Position numbers and translations under genes: made by a program. A stretch of 64,000 nt of DNA from Alteromonas portus (GTDB lineage: Bacteria; Pseudomonadota; Gammaproteobacteria; Enterobacterales; Alteromonadaceae): positions 868,001 to 932,000 of the forward strand of contig NZ_SWCO01000001.1 of assembly GCF_005117025.1 (NCBI RefSeq). Direction: 5' to 3'. Below the pieces are notes generated by a model. It was given only the letters and a program-made list of their open reading frames with translations. It searched no databases and was not told where the DNA came from. Position 1 is the first letter of the stretch. Each line of letters begins with the position of its first letter. Of this stretch, positions 8,595-17,904 are shown one piece after another.

Positions 8595-9839
8595 TTAAAA
8601 GCTAAAGCTTAACGCGAGGAATAGGGTATGTGCTACACCGTCTTCATCGTCAACGACTAAACCGTCTCGAGCTCGAAGCCCAGTACCTCTCGCTTTTACG
8701 TCAGTTCGTTCAACTTGTGCTTTAAATGCAAGGTTTTCTTTCAGATCCCAACGCCAGCCAACTGAATATGATTGCTGACGGTGAGCGAGCGTGCTTGCCA
8801 CCTCTTCTACAAAAAGAACAATTTCCGCTGTGTTTTCGTTGATAGGAAAAGCTGGCTGTTCTTCATTTAGAAAATAAGTATCCGTTCTGGCGAATGAATA
8901 GAGTGCATAGAAGGTATGGGCGCCGTACAAATAGCTTAAATTTAAAAAGCCATTAAAAGAGGGTCTTAGCGCTATAGAGTTTGAGTCTATGTGAGAAAAT
9001 TCGCCGGATAGCTCCCAGTCACCTATAAAGCGATTAAAATATAAAGAGGTATAATGAATTGACGCATTGCGCAAACTTACTTCTTCTGAAAATTTGGTGG
9101 CGCCTATCCAAAAGGGCTGCAGCTGTGCCACTGCCGCAGCCACTACTGCAACATCAGCGTTGTCGTTCTCGGCTTTTGTTTCGGTGTGCTTTAAGGCAAC
9201 GCTCCAGTCAAATGCGGTGAACTCTAAGCCAATAGAGCGCAAGTCGTTAAACCTAATTGGGCTGTTTTCGTTACTTGAAAAGTCGCTTTCGCCACTGCCC
9301 CAAAAGCCTTTAACGGATAAATTGAAGTCGCTAAAGGGCGTGGTGTAGCTTATGTCGCCACCATCGAAGCTTCTAGCGGGTACGATGCCGTAAACTTCGG
9401 TAGGTACCTTTACCCATGGATACGCAATAGAGACATCTCTGGTATCACTGAAGTGGAAAATATCCGCGGCTAATCTACCTGCTCTCACTTGCCACTTCGG
9501 CGAAATGTCGTAACGCAAGAAGGCCATTTGAGTGATGGAGCCAATATTTTGTTCGTCTTGCTCTCGATAAACAAACTGTCCTACGAAATCGAGGTTGTCT
9601 GATAACGTGTAATCAAGTTGTACGCCAATCAAGCTTAAGGGCTTAAATGCAAAGCCGTCTTTTTTTGCAAATTCTGCTTGTGAGCGGTCGGTGCGAAACT
9701 GATAATTTCGCGTATCTGCAGTGGCGGTGGCAAGCGTACCAAAGCCACTAATGTTTAGTTCGTTTTGCTCTGCTGAAGCGGTGCTTGCTATCAGCAGACT
9801 AAAGATGGCCGCGAAGAAAGAATACGGCTTTTCCATCAT
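8595..9839 (-). CDS. Outer-membrane beta-barrel (porin-like) protein
   Basis: The 414-residue protein has a signal peptide ending at STASA and alternating amphipathic strands throughout (LNISGFGTLATA, NLDFVGQFVYREQD, WELSGEFSHID). It ends in the C-terminal aromatic signature LFLALSFSF used by the BAM complex. It is likely a substrate-specific porin or a barrel partner of the following two genes. As first gene of the three-gene unit it should follow the promoter in 9840-10010. Two ATGs begin the frame (MMEK); either could be used. Confidence 0.85.
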   Translation of the reverse strand: MMEKPYSFFAAIFSLLIASTASAEQNELNISGFGTLATATADTRNYQFRTDRSQAEFAKKDGFAFKPLSLIGVQLDYTLSDNLDFVGQFVYREQDEQNIGSITQMAFLRYDISPKWQVRAGRLAADIFHFSDTRDVSIAYPWVKVPTEVYGIVPARSFDGGDISYTTPFSDFNLSVKGFWGSGESDFSSNENSPIRFNDLRSIGLEFTAFDWSVALKHTETKAENDNADVAVVAAAVAQLQPFWIGATKFSEEVSLRNASIHYTSLYFNRFIGDWELSGEFSHIDSNSIALRPSFNGFLNLSYLYGAHTFYALYSFARTDTYFLNEEQPAFPINENTAEIVLFVEEVASTLAHRQQSYSVGWRWDLKENLAFKAQVERTDVKARGTGLRARDGLVVDDEDGVAHTLFLALSFSF

Positions 9840-10010
9840 TTTTATACCTAATTTGAAGTCTGTGTTAAATGTTGCCCAAAGCCTATTGTTTTGACAACTT
9901 TACTTTAGTACAAGCATAGTAGAGAAACGAAGAAGCTACTGAAAATTTGGTATTTTTGTTTTAAGTGTCAAAAAGTGCGAGAAAGCCAGTCCTTTAAAAT
10001 TTCAGTAGAT

Positions 10011-10925
10011 TTAAACGACTAGTCCGCTTAGCTTTTCATCCCAATAAGGTGTGCCGCTAAAGCGTTCAGCTAAGAAATCGATGAAAGCGCGAACCTTGGG
10101 GGCCAGTAAACGATTGCTGGGGTACACCGCCCATAATGCACAGTCTGTGGCTAAAGGAAAATCTTGCAGTATTTGAACTAGCTCGCCACTTTCTAACTGA
10201 GGGTAGCTACACCAAGTAGCAGTAAGGGTTATACCGCAGCCTTGAATACAGGCATCGCGTACCGCTTCACCATTGTCCATACGCAAATAATTAGGCGTTT
10301 TCACCGATGTAACTCCATGGGCTCCCTTAAAGTCCCATACCTCTAACCCGGTTAGGTTAACTATTTTGTGATTTTTTAAGTCGGATGGTGTTTCTGGCGC
10401 GCCATATTTATCGATATAACTTTTAGCAGCAACGATAATGCGTTTGTCATCAGCGAGTTTTTTCGCGTGTAAATTACTGTCTTTTAATTCTGCATCGCGA
10501 ATGGCGACATCAAAGCCACCTTCTACCATATCTAAAATACTGTCGCTGAACCGGAAGTCGATATTTAGCTTTGGGTATTGCTCTAAAAATACAGGGATCG
10601 CAGGGATTAAATGCATTCGACCAAATGAAGCTGGTGCGGTCACTCGCAGTGTACCCTGCGGCGTTTGAGCACCGCTGCCAACAGCAGCTTGTGCCGTTTC
10701 GATGCTGTCCAATACTTCTTGAGCATGGGGAAGAAAAAGCTTTCCATCATCGGTAAGCGATACTTTTCGGGTGGTTCTGTGAATTAACCGAACACCAAGT
10801 GTCTCTTCAAGTTTACCAATATGTGCGCTGGCAACAGCGGGCGAGATGTTGAGTTCACGCCCAGCTAAACTAATGTTCGCTGTGCTGGCAATACGCACAA
10901 AAAGTTTAAGGTGTTCTATGTTCAT
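10011..10925 (-). CDS. LysR-family transcriptional regulator
   Basis: The 304-residue protein begins MNIEHLKLFVRIASTANISLAGRELN-type text. It has the winged helix-turn-helix at about 1-60 (LNISPAVASAHIGKLEETLG) and an effector-binding domain with FRFSDSILDMVEGGFDVAIR typical of the CrgA/AaeR-like subgroup. The start at 10925 matches the family better than an ATG four codons upstream. It is divergent from the remnant of a zinc-type dehydrogenase at 10972-11193, whose intact ancestor may have been its target. Confidence 0.93.
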   Translation of the reverse strand: MNIEHLKLFVRIASTANISLAGRELNISPAVASAHIGKLEETLGVRLIHRTTRKVSLTDDGKLFLPHAQEVLDSIETAQAAVGSGAQTPQGTLRVTAPASFGRMHLIPAIPVFLEQYPKLNIDFRFSDSILDMVEGGFDVAIRDAELKDSNLHAKKLADDKRIIVAAKSYIDKYGAPETPSDLKNHKIVNLTGLEVWDFKGAHGVTSVKTPNYLRMDNGEAVRDACIQGCGITLTATWCSYPQLESGELVQILQDFPLATDCALWAVYPSNRLLAPKVRAFIDFLAERFSGTPYWDEKLSGLVV

Positions 10926-10971
10926 TTGGATTATCAACGAAATCTAAAAACTGTATACCTTTATACCCTAA

Positions 10972-11193
10972 TTATCATCTTATTTTCCAGTGTTTATGTT
11001 ACTTCCTATAATCCACAATGTGGGTCGAGAAGCCCATGGTGACATACTTAAACAGCTGGCTAGCATTGTAGATGCTGGAGCGCTTAAACCTATCATCGAT
11101 AGGGAAGACTTTACATTTGAGCAAATCGCACAGGCACATGACCGTTTGGCAAGTGGTAAAGCTGTAGGCAAGGTCGTTGTAACGGTAGAATAG
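10972..11193 (+). pseudogene. C-terminal remnant of a zinc-type alcohol dehydrogenase/quinone oxidoreductase
   Basis: The reading frame is open from just after a stop at 10969-10971 to 11193, but it encodes only the last 65-70 residues of a medium-chain dehydrogenase. The tail GALKPIIDREDFTFEQIAQ, then AHDRLASGKAVGKVVVTV, is the classical end of that family, preceded by the FMLLPIIHNVG-type helix. The catalytic and Rossmann parts (about 260 residues) are absent, and only about 65 bp separate the fragment from the LysR gene. It looks like the stump left by an internal deletion, not a functional small gene, although a GTG/ATG near 10990 could still be translated. Confidence 0.8.
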
Positions 11194-11383
11194 TTTTAAC
11201 TTTTGACGTTTAGGTAAACAAACCTCCCGTAGTGCTTCCCTTAGCACATCTTTGCCGTAGTAACTTTCGTTATTGCGGCTTTTTTGTTTGATAGTCATTA
11301 TCTGGAAATGATGATTTAGAAAAGCCAGCGCTGTTTACATCATTCAAATGCTTTATAATTCTTCGCGCAGAGGAGAAATAAAC

Positions 11384-11881
11384 GTGAATGAATATGCTCG
11401 ATATTTTAATGGCTACCCCTCAACCATTGTAGAACAAGCCCTTCAGCTCATCTCGAATAACCGGCTAAAAAGCTACTTGTTAAAAAAATACCCAGACGCC
11501 CATGAAGTTACCAACGACAAATTGTTGTATCAGTATGCGACCGAGTTAAAAAAGCAATATCTAAAAAATGCGCCACCATTTGGGCGGGCTGCGTTTAGAA
11601 AGCAAGGAGATATGATAACCAACGCGTTAGGTACACATACTTACCGTATGCAGGGTAAAACCCGTAAACACGATTTATCCATTAATAACGATTTACTCTA
11701 TGCGCCGGAGCCTTTGTTCAAAGCGCTGGTAGTACATGAATTAGCACACTTTAAAGAAAAAGAGCACAACAAAGCCTTTTATAAACTGTGCTGTTATATG
11801 GAGCCTGATTACCATCAGCTTGAATTAGATTTACGGTTGTTTTGTGTAGCCGTTGCTATGGGAGAGAATCCATACGTTTAG
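11384..11881 (+). CDS. YgjP-like (DUF45) zinc metallopeptidase-fold protein
   Basis: The 165-residue protein carries the zinc motif HELAHFKEKEHNKAFY (HExxH plus a downstream His) in the arrangement of the YgjP/WLM group. That group is widely annotated as M48-like metal-dependent hydrolase, and the biological substrate is not established. The upstream GRAAFRKQGD and DLSINNDLL segments also fit. GTG at 11384 is chosen because AGGAG lies 8 nt before it; an ATG 12 codons upstream has no such site. It stands alone between the dehydrogenase remnant and the CBS gene. Confidence 0.85.
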   Translation: MNEYARYFNGYPSTIVEQALQLISNNRLKSYLLKKYPDAHEVTNDKLLYQYATELKKQYLKNAPPFGRAAFRKQGDMITNALGTHTYRMQGKTRKHDLSINNDLLYAPEPLFKALVVHELAHFKEKEHNKAFYKLCCYMEPDYHQLELDLRLFCVAVAMGENPYV

Positions 11882-12017
11882 TAATAATGCACGACTGCTA
11901 ACGAGTTTAAATAATACTGAGCTAATGTCTAAAGTTCATGGCGTCTTCTATAGTAGTTAAACCAATACTGTCACATAGTGGCTAAAGCGATAAATATTGA
12001 GTGAATAAGGAGTATTG

Positions 12018-12437
12018 ATGAGTATTGCGAAAGTTATGTCTACGCGGGTGGTTAGCGTGCACATGGATGACAGCCTTCAGTCATTACGCGAGCTCTTTGC
12101 TGCCACCGGCTTTCATCACTTAGTTGTAGTTCACGACAACAAACTGCAAGGCATTATATCTGACAGAGACTTATTGAAATCGATTAGCCCTTTTGTTGAT
12201 ACCCTAAGCGAACGAAAGCTTGATCGCGCTACATTGGATAGAAAAGCGCACCAAATCATGACCCGTGAGGTCATTACACTTAACCCAAGTGACTCAGTGT
12301 ATTCGGCCATTGAGCTTTTTAATACTCACAAAATTTCCTGCATTCCTATTATCGACACGAATAGGCACCCAGTAGGAATGGTGTCGTGGCGCGATGTGAT
12401 GAAGTTTATGCAAAGTCGAGTAGAGGCGAAGCGCTAG
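12018..12437 (+). CDS. Tandem CBS-domain protein
   Basis: The 139-residue protein is made of two CBS motifs. The first is VMSTRVVSVHMDDSL with GIISDRDLL, and the second is IMTREVITLNPSDSV with GMVSWRDVM. Pairs of CBS domains form a Bateman module that binds adenosyl nucleotides or related ligands and usually senses energy state. No effector domain is attached, so it probably acts on a partner. AAGGAG at 12007-12012 sits 5 nt before the ATG, which decides the start over a TTG one codon upstream. Confidence 0.92.
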   Translation: MSIAKVMSTRVVSVHMDDSLQSLRELFAATGFHHLVVVHDNKLQGIISDRDLLKSISPFVDTLSERKLDRATLDRKAHQIMTREVITLNPSDSVYSAIELFNTHKISCIPIIDTNRHPVGMVSWRDVMKFMQSRVEAKR

Positions 12438-12504
12438 CCCAGCGCGTTTTTCTTAATATCGGAATGCTAGTTAATAGCAGTGAATATCGCTAAAAAGAGG
12501 CGGT

Positions 12505-12546
12505 GGCCTCTCTACCTGCGTTTATACATATTGCGGTAGAGAGACC
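12505..12546. terminator. Hairpin terminator between the CBS gene and the RND operon
   Basis: GGCCTCTCTACCTGC (12505-12519) pairs with GCGGTAGAGAGACC (12533-12546), with one bulge and one wobble pair. GTTTTAATTT follows on the plus strand and a T-rich CTCTTTTTA follows on the minus strand. It probably serves both convergent units. Confidence 0.7.
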
Positions 12547-12561
12547 GTTTTAATTTAAACG

Positions 12562-15500
12562 TTAGCTTTTGCGGTAGCTTACTTTAAACAGCAAGCTGTA
12601 GAGTACGGGCACAGCGATAAGTGTAAGTACCGTCGCAAAGGCCAGGCCACCCATAATGGTCACTGCCATATCAGCAAAGAAGGCGTCGAACAGCAGCGGC
12701 GCCATGCCTAAAATAGTCGTGACTGCCGCAAGTGAAACGGGGCGTACACGACTGATAGTGGCCTCGACTATGGCTTGTCGAATGGCTAGCCCTTCTTCTA
12801 TCTGAAGGTCTATTTCTTCAATAAGTACAATAGCGTTCTTAATAAGCATACCGAATAAGCTTAAAAAGCCGAGAAGCGACATAAAGCCAAACGGCATATC
12901 GGTACTTAATAAACCAGTGACTACGCCAACAATAGCCATAGGTACCACAAGCCAGATAATTAATGGCTGGCGGGCATGACCGAATAGCAATACTGAAATA
13001 ATGAACATGACTAAAAAGCCTGCAGGTAAGCCTGCGCCCAAAGCTTTTTGTGCATCGCTAGAGCTTTCAAATTCGCCGCCCCATTCTAATGAATAACCGG
13101 CAGGAAGCTCAATGTCTTCAATAAGAGGGCGAATTCTAGCCAAAGCTTTAGCCGCAGTTTCATCGTCACCCGGCTCAGCTTCTACCGTAATGGTACGAAC
13201 GCGGTCGCGACGGTGAATACGCATTTCTTCGGTCATTAACTCTAAGCCCTGAGATACCTGTGTGAAAGGCACGTACTGGCGCTGTTGTGTAGACCAAACT
13301 TGCGACTCTCGTATCGATTGAAGCTCGGTATCTTCTGCCTTGCCCATCTTTGCAATAATGTTGTAGGCGTAATCACCGTCTTGCACCGTACCTAGCTGAA
13401 CGCCGCTACTTGCATACTGTATGGTTTGGCTAAAGTCACTATGCGAAACGCCAGCAATACCTGCGTTGTAGTTGTCAAACTGCGTATTAATGGCAAAGCC
13501 TTTTTCACGCCAGTTATGTCGAACGTCTTTCACTTGTCCGTCAGCAAAAAGCAGTGCTTTGGCTTCATCCGCCAGTTCGCGAAGCACTTCTGTGTCTGGG
13601 CCAGAAAAACGGGCTTCAAGTTTTGCACCAGAACCGGGGCCAAACTGCATGCGCTCCATATAAAAGCTAGCGTCAAAGTCCAAGTCGGTTAGCTTACTGG
13701 CAAGCGCGTTTTGAATAGCCGGAATATTGTCAAGTTCATTCGCGCGAACCATGAAAAAGGCATAGTTTTCGTTTGCACTTTTAGGCGCATAAGTGAGGGT
13801 AAAGCGATCTGCACCTTGACCAATAAAAGTGGTTACTGCAGTCACGTTATCCATTTCCAAAATACGTGCTTCTGCTTCTTTTGCTATCACTTCAGTGGCA
13901 CGTATATCTCTATCTTGCGGGCCCCAGTAGTGCACAAAGAACAGCGGCGCATTTGAAGGAGGGAAGAAGCCTTGTTTTACCATGCCAAAACTTCCATAAG
14001 CCACGATAGTAATAACAAACAGTGCACCAATGGTAACCCAACGAAGCTTAAGTGCGCCTAAAAGTGCACGCTTAAACCAGCGCTGTGATGCAGAGAGTTC
14101 GTTACCTGCGGTTTTCCCTATACCTTTGCGGTAGAAATACGCGCCTAGCACTGGTACCAAGGTGACGGCAAGCACCCAACTTATCATTAGTGAAACCAAC
14201 ACCACAGCGAACAAAGAGTAAAGAAACTCGCCCGTAGCGTCGTTCGAAAGGCCTATGCCTGAAAATGCAGCAATACCGATAACGGTTGCGCCAAGCAGAG
14301 GCCACTGCGTACGCTTTACAATAAAGCTGGCTGATTCTTTAGCTGTAGAGCCGGTGGCCATGCGCAGCATCATACCCTCGGCAACTACAATAGCGTTATC
14401 TACTAGCATACCCATAGCGATAACCATTGCCCCTAGTGATATTCTCTGAAGCTGAATATCCATAAGCCACATGATTAAAATAGTGCCTAGCACGGTGACA
14501 AGCAGAACAGAACCTACCACTACACCTGAGCGCCAACCCATAAATAAACATAGCGTTATGGTAACCACCGCTACCGACATAACGAGATTATTAATAAAGC
14601 CGGTTACCGACTCGTCTACCACCGAGGCTTGATCGTAAATAGGCGTTAGCGTAATACCTACAGGTAGCTCTTGAAGCAGCTTTTCCACTTTTGCGTTAAC
14701 ACGCTCGCCCACATCAACAATGTTTACATCGGTCAGCGCTGATACAGAAAGCGTTAATGCTTCTTCACCGTTATAGCGAACACGAACGGGCTGTATGTCG
14801 GCAGGTTCTAGCTTTAACGTTGCAATATCGGCAACCCTAAGGGAACGGTTAGTGCCTGGCACTACCACAGTCAGGTTAGAAATCTCTTCAAGCCTGTCTG
14901 GCGCGCGCTCTACAATTAAACGTACGTTCTTTTCGTCTACTTTAATCCGACCGCCATTGAACGGGCGAAGGTTGTCTTCAAAAAGCGTGGCAAGGTCTGG
15001 AAATGAGATGCCTAAACCAGCAAGTTGATAGGGGTTGATGTAGGCCACTATCTGTTCTTTTTGAACGCCAGTTACATTTACTTTGGCAACGCCTTCTGTA
15101 GTAAGCAGGTCGCGTCGAATAATACGCGCAAACTCTCGAAGCTCTCGGGTATCAAAGTCGGGGGCACTTAACGCATAATAAAGCCCGTAAACATCACCGA
15201 AATCATCAAATACCACTGGGTCTTGTGCACCCGTAGGTAACGAGCTTGCTGTGTCGCGAAGTCGCTTTCTCAACTCATCCCAAATTTGTGGCAAGAGATT
15301 ACTGCCGTAAGTGCTCTTAACTTCAACCGTAATTTCTGAAAGGCCCGGCGATGAAATCGACGTTACTTCTTTTAATTGTGGCATTTGCTGAATAGCTATT
15401 TCCAAGCGTTCGGTAACTTCACGCTCTACTTTCTCAGCGCTGGCTCCAGGATAGTTGGTGTATACCTTTACCTGTTTAATAGTGAACGCAGGGTCTTCTA

Positions 15501-15603
15501 ATCGGCCAATTTTGCTCATAGCCAAAATGCCGCCTAAAAGCAGGATGACTACCATCAACCAAATGTTGACGGGCTTATCAATTGAGTAGCGTGCAATATC
15601 CAT
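12562..15603 (-). CDS. RND efflux transporter, inner-membrane permease (HAE1/AcrB-like)
   Basis: The 1013-residue protein has the RND layout. There is an N-terminal helix and periplasmic porter domain (PGASAEKVEREVTERLE is the usual first signature), a block of helices 2-6, a second periplasmic half, and a C-terminal helix block. The helix-4 motif reads GMLVDNAIVVAEG, i.e. one Asp plus Asn where AcrB has Asp-Asp. The helix-10 lysine motif GMLIKNAIVLIEE is intact. It works by proton antiport in a tripartite complex with the adaptor encoded 3 bp upstream; the outer-membrane channel is not in the window. A divergent TetR regulator suggests repression until a toxic compound is present. Confidence 0.95.
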   Translation of the reverse strand: MDIARYSIDKPVNIWLMVVILLLGGILAMSKIGRLEDPAFTIKQVKVYTNYPGASAEKVEREVTERLEIAIQQMPQLKEVTSISSPGLSEITVEVKSTYGSNLLPQIWDELRKRLRDTASSLPTGAQDPVVFDDFGDVYGLYYALSAPDFDTRELREFARIIRRDLLTTEGVAKVNVTGVQKEQIVAYINPYQLAGLGISFPDLATLFEDNLRPFNGGRIKVDEKNVRLIVERAPDRLEEISNLTVVVPGTNRSLRVADIATLKLEPADIQPVRVRYNGEEALTLSVSALTDVNIVDVGERVNAKVEKLLQELPVGITLTPIYDQASVVDESVTGFINNLVMSVAVVTITLCLFMGWRSGVVVGSVLLVTVLGTILIMWLMDIQLQRISLGAMVIAMGMLVDNAIVVAEGMMLRMATGSTAKESASFIVKRTQWPLLGATVIGIAAFSGIGLSNDATGEFLYSLFAVVLVSLMISWVLAVTLVPVLGAYFYRKGIGKTAGNELSASQRWFKRALLGALKLRWVTIGALFVITIVAYGSFGMVKQGFFPPSNAPLFFVHYWGPQDRDIRATEVIAKEAEARILEMDNVTAVTTFIGQGADRFTLTYAPKSANENYAFFMVRANELDNIPAIQNALASKLTDLDFDASFYMERMQFGPGSGAKLEARFSGPDTEVLRELADEAKALLFADGQVKDVRHNWREKGFAINTQFDNYNAGIAGVSHSDFSQTIQYASSGVQLGTVQDGDYAYNIIAKMGKAEDTELQSIRESQVWSTQQRQYVPFTQVSQGLELMTEEMRIHRRDRVRTITVEAEPGDDETAAKALARIRPLIEDIELPAGYSLEWGGEFESSSDAQKALGAGLPAGFLVMFIISVLLFGHARQPLIIWLVVPMAIVGVVTGLLSTDMPFGFMSLLGFLSLFGMLIKNAIVLIEEIDLQIEEGLAIRQAIVEATISRVRPVSLAAVTTILGMAPLLFDAFFADMAVTIMGGLAFATVLTLIAVPVLYSLLFKVSYRKS

Positions 15604-15606
15604 AAA

Positions 15607-16695
15607 CTACTTCTCTCCTTGGTAAGGAAGTACTTTCATGTCTGCACGCATTTGTGTTGCTCCAGCAGCAACCACTTGCTGGCCAAGAGTGATTTCACCT
15701 TGGCTTTTACCTTCGATAATTGCTAGTTCATTTTCAATATGCTTAACATTTACAGCTTGCTTTGTTACTGCATTAGTTTCTTCGTTGTATACCCATACCG
15801 CAAAGCCAGAGTCCTTGTTACCCACAAGTGATCTTACAGGCACAACAAAGCCCTCTGGATACAGACTACCTTGTAGGCTGACTTTTACCACTGCGCGGGC
15901 GCCTGGCGTTAACGGTAGTTCTTCGCGAGGCTCCATGGCAAACACCACTTCATAAGTTTGCGACACAGGGTCGGGTTGAGTAGAGTGCTCTACGTAGTTC
16001 ACCGGGTACCACTGGCTGCGGTTGGTGGCTAATGTGGCGCTCGCCTGTTTTATGCCGCGGCCAATATTAGCGGTGAGCAAACGCTCGGGTACATTGATAT
16101 TGAAGTAAATTTTAGATACGTCCTGCAGTCTGGCTATGGGAGTACCAGCAGCTACAAAACTATTGTTTTCAACCAGGCGTTGAGACACTTTTGCGTCAAA
16201 GGGGGCATATAGCCTTGTGTAGCTTAAATCTTGCTCTGCATTTTTTAGGTCGATGACGGCGAGCTCGTAGGATGTTTTTGCAGTATCAAGCGAGCTTTGT
16301 GCGACTAATTTCTGGTCGAACATTTTCTCAATTCGGTCGAGTTCGCGTTTTGCTTGATCTAAGCGTGTTTTGGATTCATCAACGCGACGTTCAAACGGTG
16401 TACGATCGATAGTGGCTAGCAACTTTCCTTTGTTGATGTCGCTCCCCGTGACCAAGTCGGTTTGAATAAGGCGACCTGACACTTCAAAGCTTAAATCTAC
16501 CGTTTTTACCGCTGACACAACGGCAGGGAAGGTAAACTCATCAAAATCTGGAATGTTGCTAACGGTAGCCAATTTAACGTAACGAGGCGCAGATTTTGAC
16601 TGTTGTTCCACAGGCTCTTCTGAAGAGCAAGCACTCAAAGTTGAAGCTAAAAAAACGCTTAGAAATAGAAAGTGAGAAAATCGCATCACGGACAT
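15607..16695 (-). CDS. RND periplasmic adaptor (membrane-fusion) lipoprotein
   Basis: The protein is about 362 residues from MSVMRFSHF. A lipoprotein signal ends in the lipobox LSACSS, followed by the lipoyl/barrel-sandwich halves around a coiled-coil hairpin (DESKTRLDQAKRELDRIEKM and later ELAVIDLKNAEQ). The beta-barrel domain (IYFNINVPERLL) and the membrane-proximal domain follow. This is the adaptor that links the permease to a TolC-type channel. The frame extends 38 codons farther upstream, but that part lacks a signal peptide and covers the promoter, so the internal start was chosen. The permease gene follows after 3 bp. Confidence 0.93.
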   Translation of the reverse strand: MSVMRFSHFLFLSVFLASTLSACSSEEPVEQQSKSAPRYVKLATVSNIPDFDEFTFPAVVSAVKTVDLSFEVSGRLIQTDLVTGSDINKGKLLATIDRTPFERRVDESKTRLDQAKRELDRIEKMFDQKLVAQSSLDTAKTSYELAVIDLKNAEQDLSYTRLYAPFDAKVSQRLVENNSFVAAGTPIARLQDVSKIYFNINVPERLLTANIGRGIKQASATLATNRSQWYPVNYVEHSTQPDPVSQTYEVVFAMEPREELPLTPGARAVVKVSLQGSLYPEGFVVPVRSLVGNKDSGFAVWVYNEETNAVTKQAVNVKHIENELAIIEGKSQGEITLGQQVVAAGATQMRADMKVLPYQGEK

Positions 16696-16789
16696 AGGTG
16701 TGTGTAATCCATTGTCAGGGTAAATAAAGTATGAATGTGTGAACTTTAGGTAGCGAATGCGTTTAGTAGCATTGTGAGGTTGCCATCTA

Positions 16790-16839
16790 AAGTAAACTGC
16801 TGAGTGCATTTTAGTGCGGTTACATTGAAAAGTAAACTG
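16790..16839. promoter_or_regulatory. Repeated AAGTAAACTG boxes between the efflux operon and its TetR regulator
   Basis: The 10-mer AAGTAAACTG occurs at 16790-16799 and 16830-16839. The second copy forms an imperfect palindrome with upstream GGTTAC (GTTAC...GTAAAC). The position in the divergent promoter suits an operator for the TetR protein. Binding is inferred only. Confidence 0.35.
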
Positions 16840-16895
16840 TTCGGTGTAAAATGATTAGGGTATGATAAGGTTTAAGTAATTTTGAGAATTTCGAT

Positions 16896-17510
16896 ATGGT
16901 AGGCAACACAAGAACGCGCAGCGATATTAAACGCGAAGCCATTATTCAAGCTGCAACACAGGCGTTCCAAGAGTTCGGTGTTAATGGCACCAGTATGGAC
17001 AAGCTTGCTGAGTTGGCGAATGTGTCAAAGCGTACAGTATATAACCATTTTTCTACCAAGGAAGAGTTGGTAATGCATTTGGTTACGCAACAGTGGCAAT
17101 CAGCAATTCTCAATATAAATAAAGAGTACGATAGCACGCTTCCGATAGACGAGCAGCTAGAAGACCTTATTTTACAAGACATCGAGTTTATGGTGAGCGA
17201 GTCGCATCTTGACCTAGCGCGGGTGGCTATTGGGCATTTCTTTTACGAGCCCGAGAAACTAAAAGATGAAGTCGCGCAGCTAAAAGCCCAAGAAACGGCG
17301 ATGCATCGCTTCTTAAAAGATGCAAAAGCAGATAACAGACTCGTTTTTGATGATTTAGACAGGGTTGTTGAGGAAATTGACAGCTTAGTGAAAGGGAAGT
17401 GCTTCTGGCCTCAGCTTTTTAAAATAGAAGATACCCTGAGCGATAATGATAAAAAAAATGTAGCGAAGAATACCGTCGCGCTCATCCTGAGCCGCTATAC
17501 GAAAGTCTAG
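16896..17510 (+). CDS. TetR/AcrR-family transcriptional regulator
   Basis: The 204-residue protein has an N-terminal helix-turn-helix of the TetR type: REAIIQAATQAFQEFGVNGT, then LAELANVSKRTVYNHFSTKEELV. A variable helical ligand domain follows. It is transcribed divergently from the RND adaptor/permease operon 200 bp away, the standard arrangement for a repressor controlling an efflux pump. The C-terminal WPQLFKI... region resembles the AefR/YbiH-like C-terminal domain, but this is weak. Confidence 0.92.
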   Translation: MVGNTRTRSDIKREAIIQAATQAFQEFGVNGTSMDKLAELANVSKRTVYNHFSTKEELVMHLVTQQWQSAILNINKEYDSTLPIDEQLEDLILQDIEFMVSESHLDLARVAIGHFFYEPEKLKDEVAQLKAQETAMHRFLKDAKADNRLVFDDLDRVVEEIDSLVKGKCFWPQLFKIEDTLSDNDKKNVAKNTVALILSRYTKV

Positions 17511-17904
17511 TCTTTTTAGAGTAAGGGCGACATGCTAAGCGGTGGCTATGTAGATTACCGATTAAAAGCCCGCCCTTTGTGCAAGAAAACGTTATTCTTA
17601 TGATTGTAGCTGGAAAGCCTTTGGAAATCCTGACTACCTAGCATTAATGGTTCATGCGGAATGACTGGGTTGTTGAATGGAAGTGGACAATGCCTCTTCT
17701 CATTGCCGAGCATTTGAAGCTATGCCAATTGTTTTTAGTGATCGCTCAAAGTGGGGTAAGCAGTCTGGTTGGATGAGAATAAGCATGCTGTGAAACACCA
17801 TGCTCTAAAAATTATAAATTTATTATTGCGCTGTAGTTATAGACTATCGAGTTTTGCGAGAACTTCTGTATTTGAACAATTTAAGCAGGAGGCGACTTGT
17901 TTCA
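17511..17904. other. Intergenic region without a supported gene
   Basis: These 394 bp lie between the convergent TetR gene and the CDP-sugar operon. No open frame with codon structure, no hairpin with a T-run and no RNA gene was recognised. The segment marks the left boundary of the EPS locus. Confidence 0.5.

Noticed and set aside
10999..11298. A minus-strand frame over the dehydrogenase remnant
   Set aside because: Shadow of the remnant; no family resemblance on that strand.
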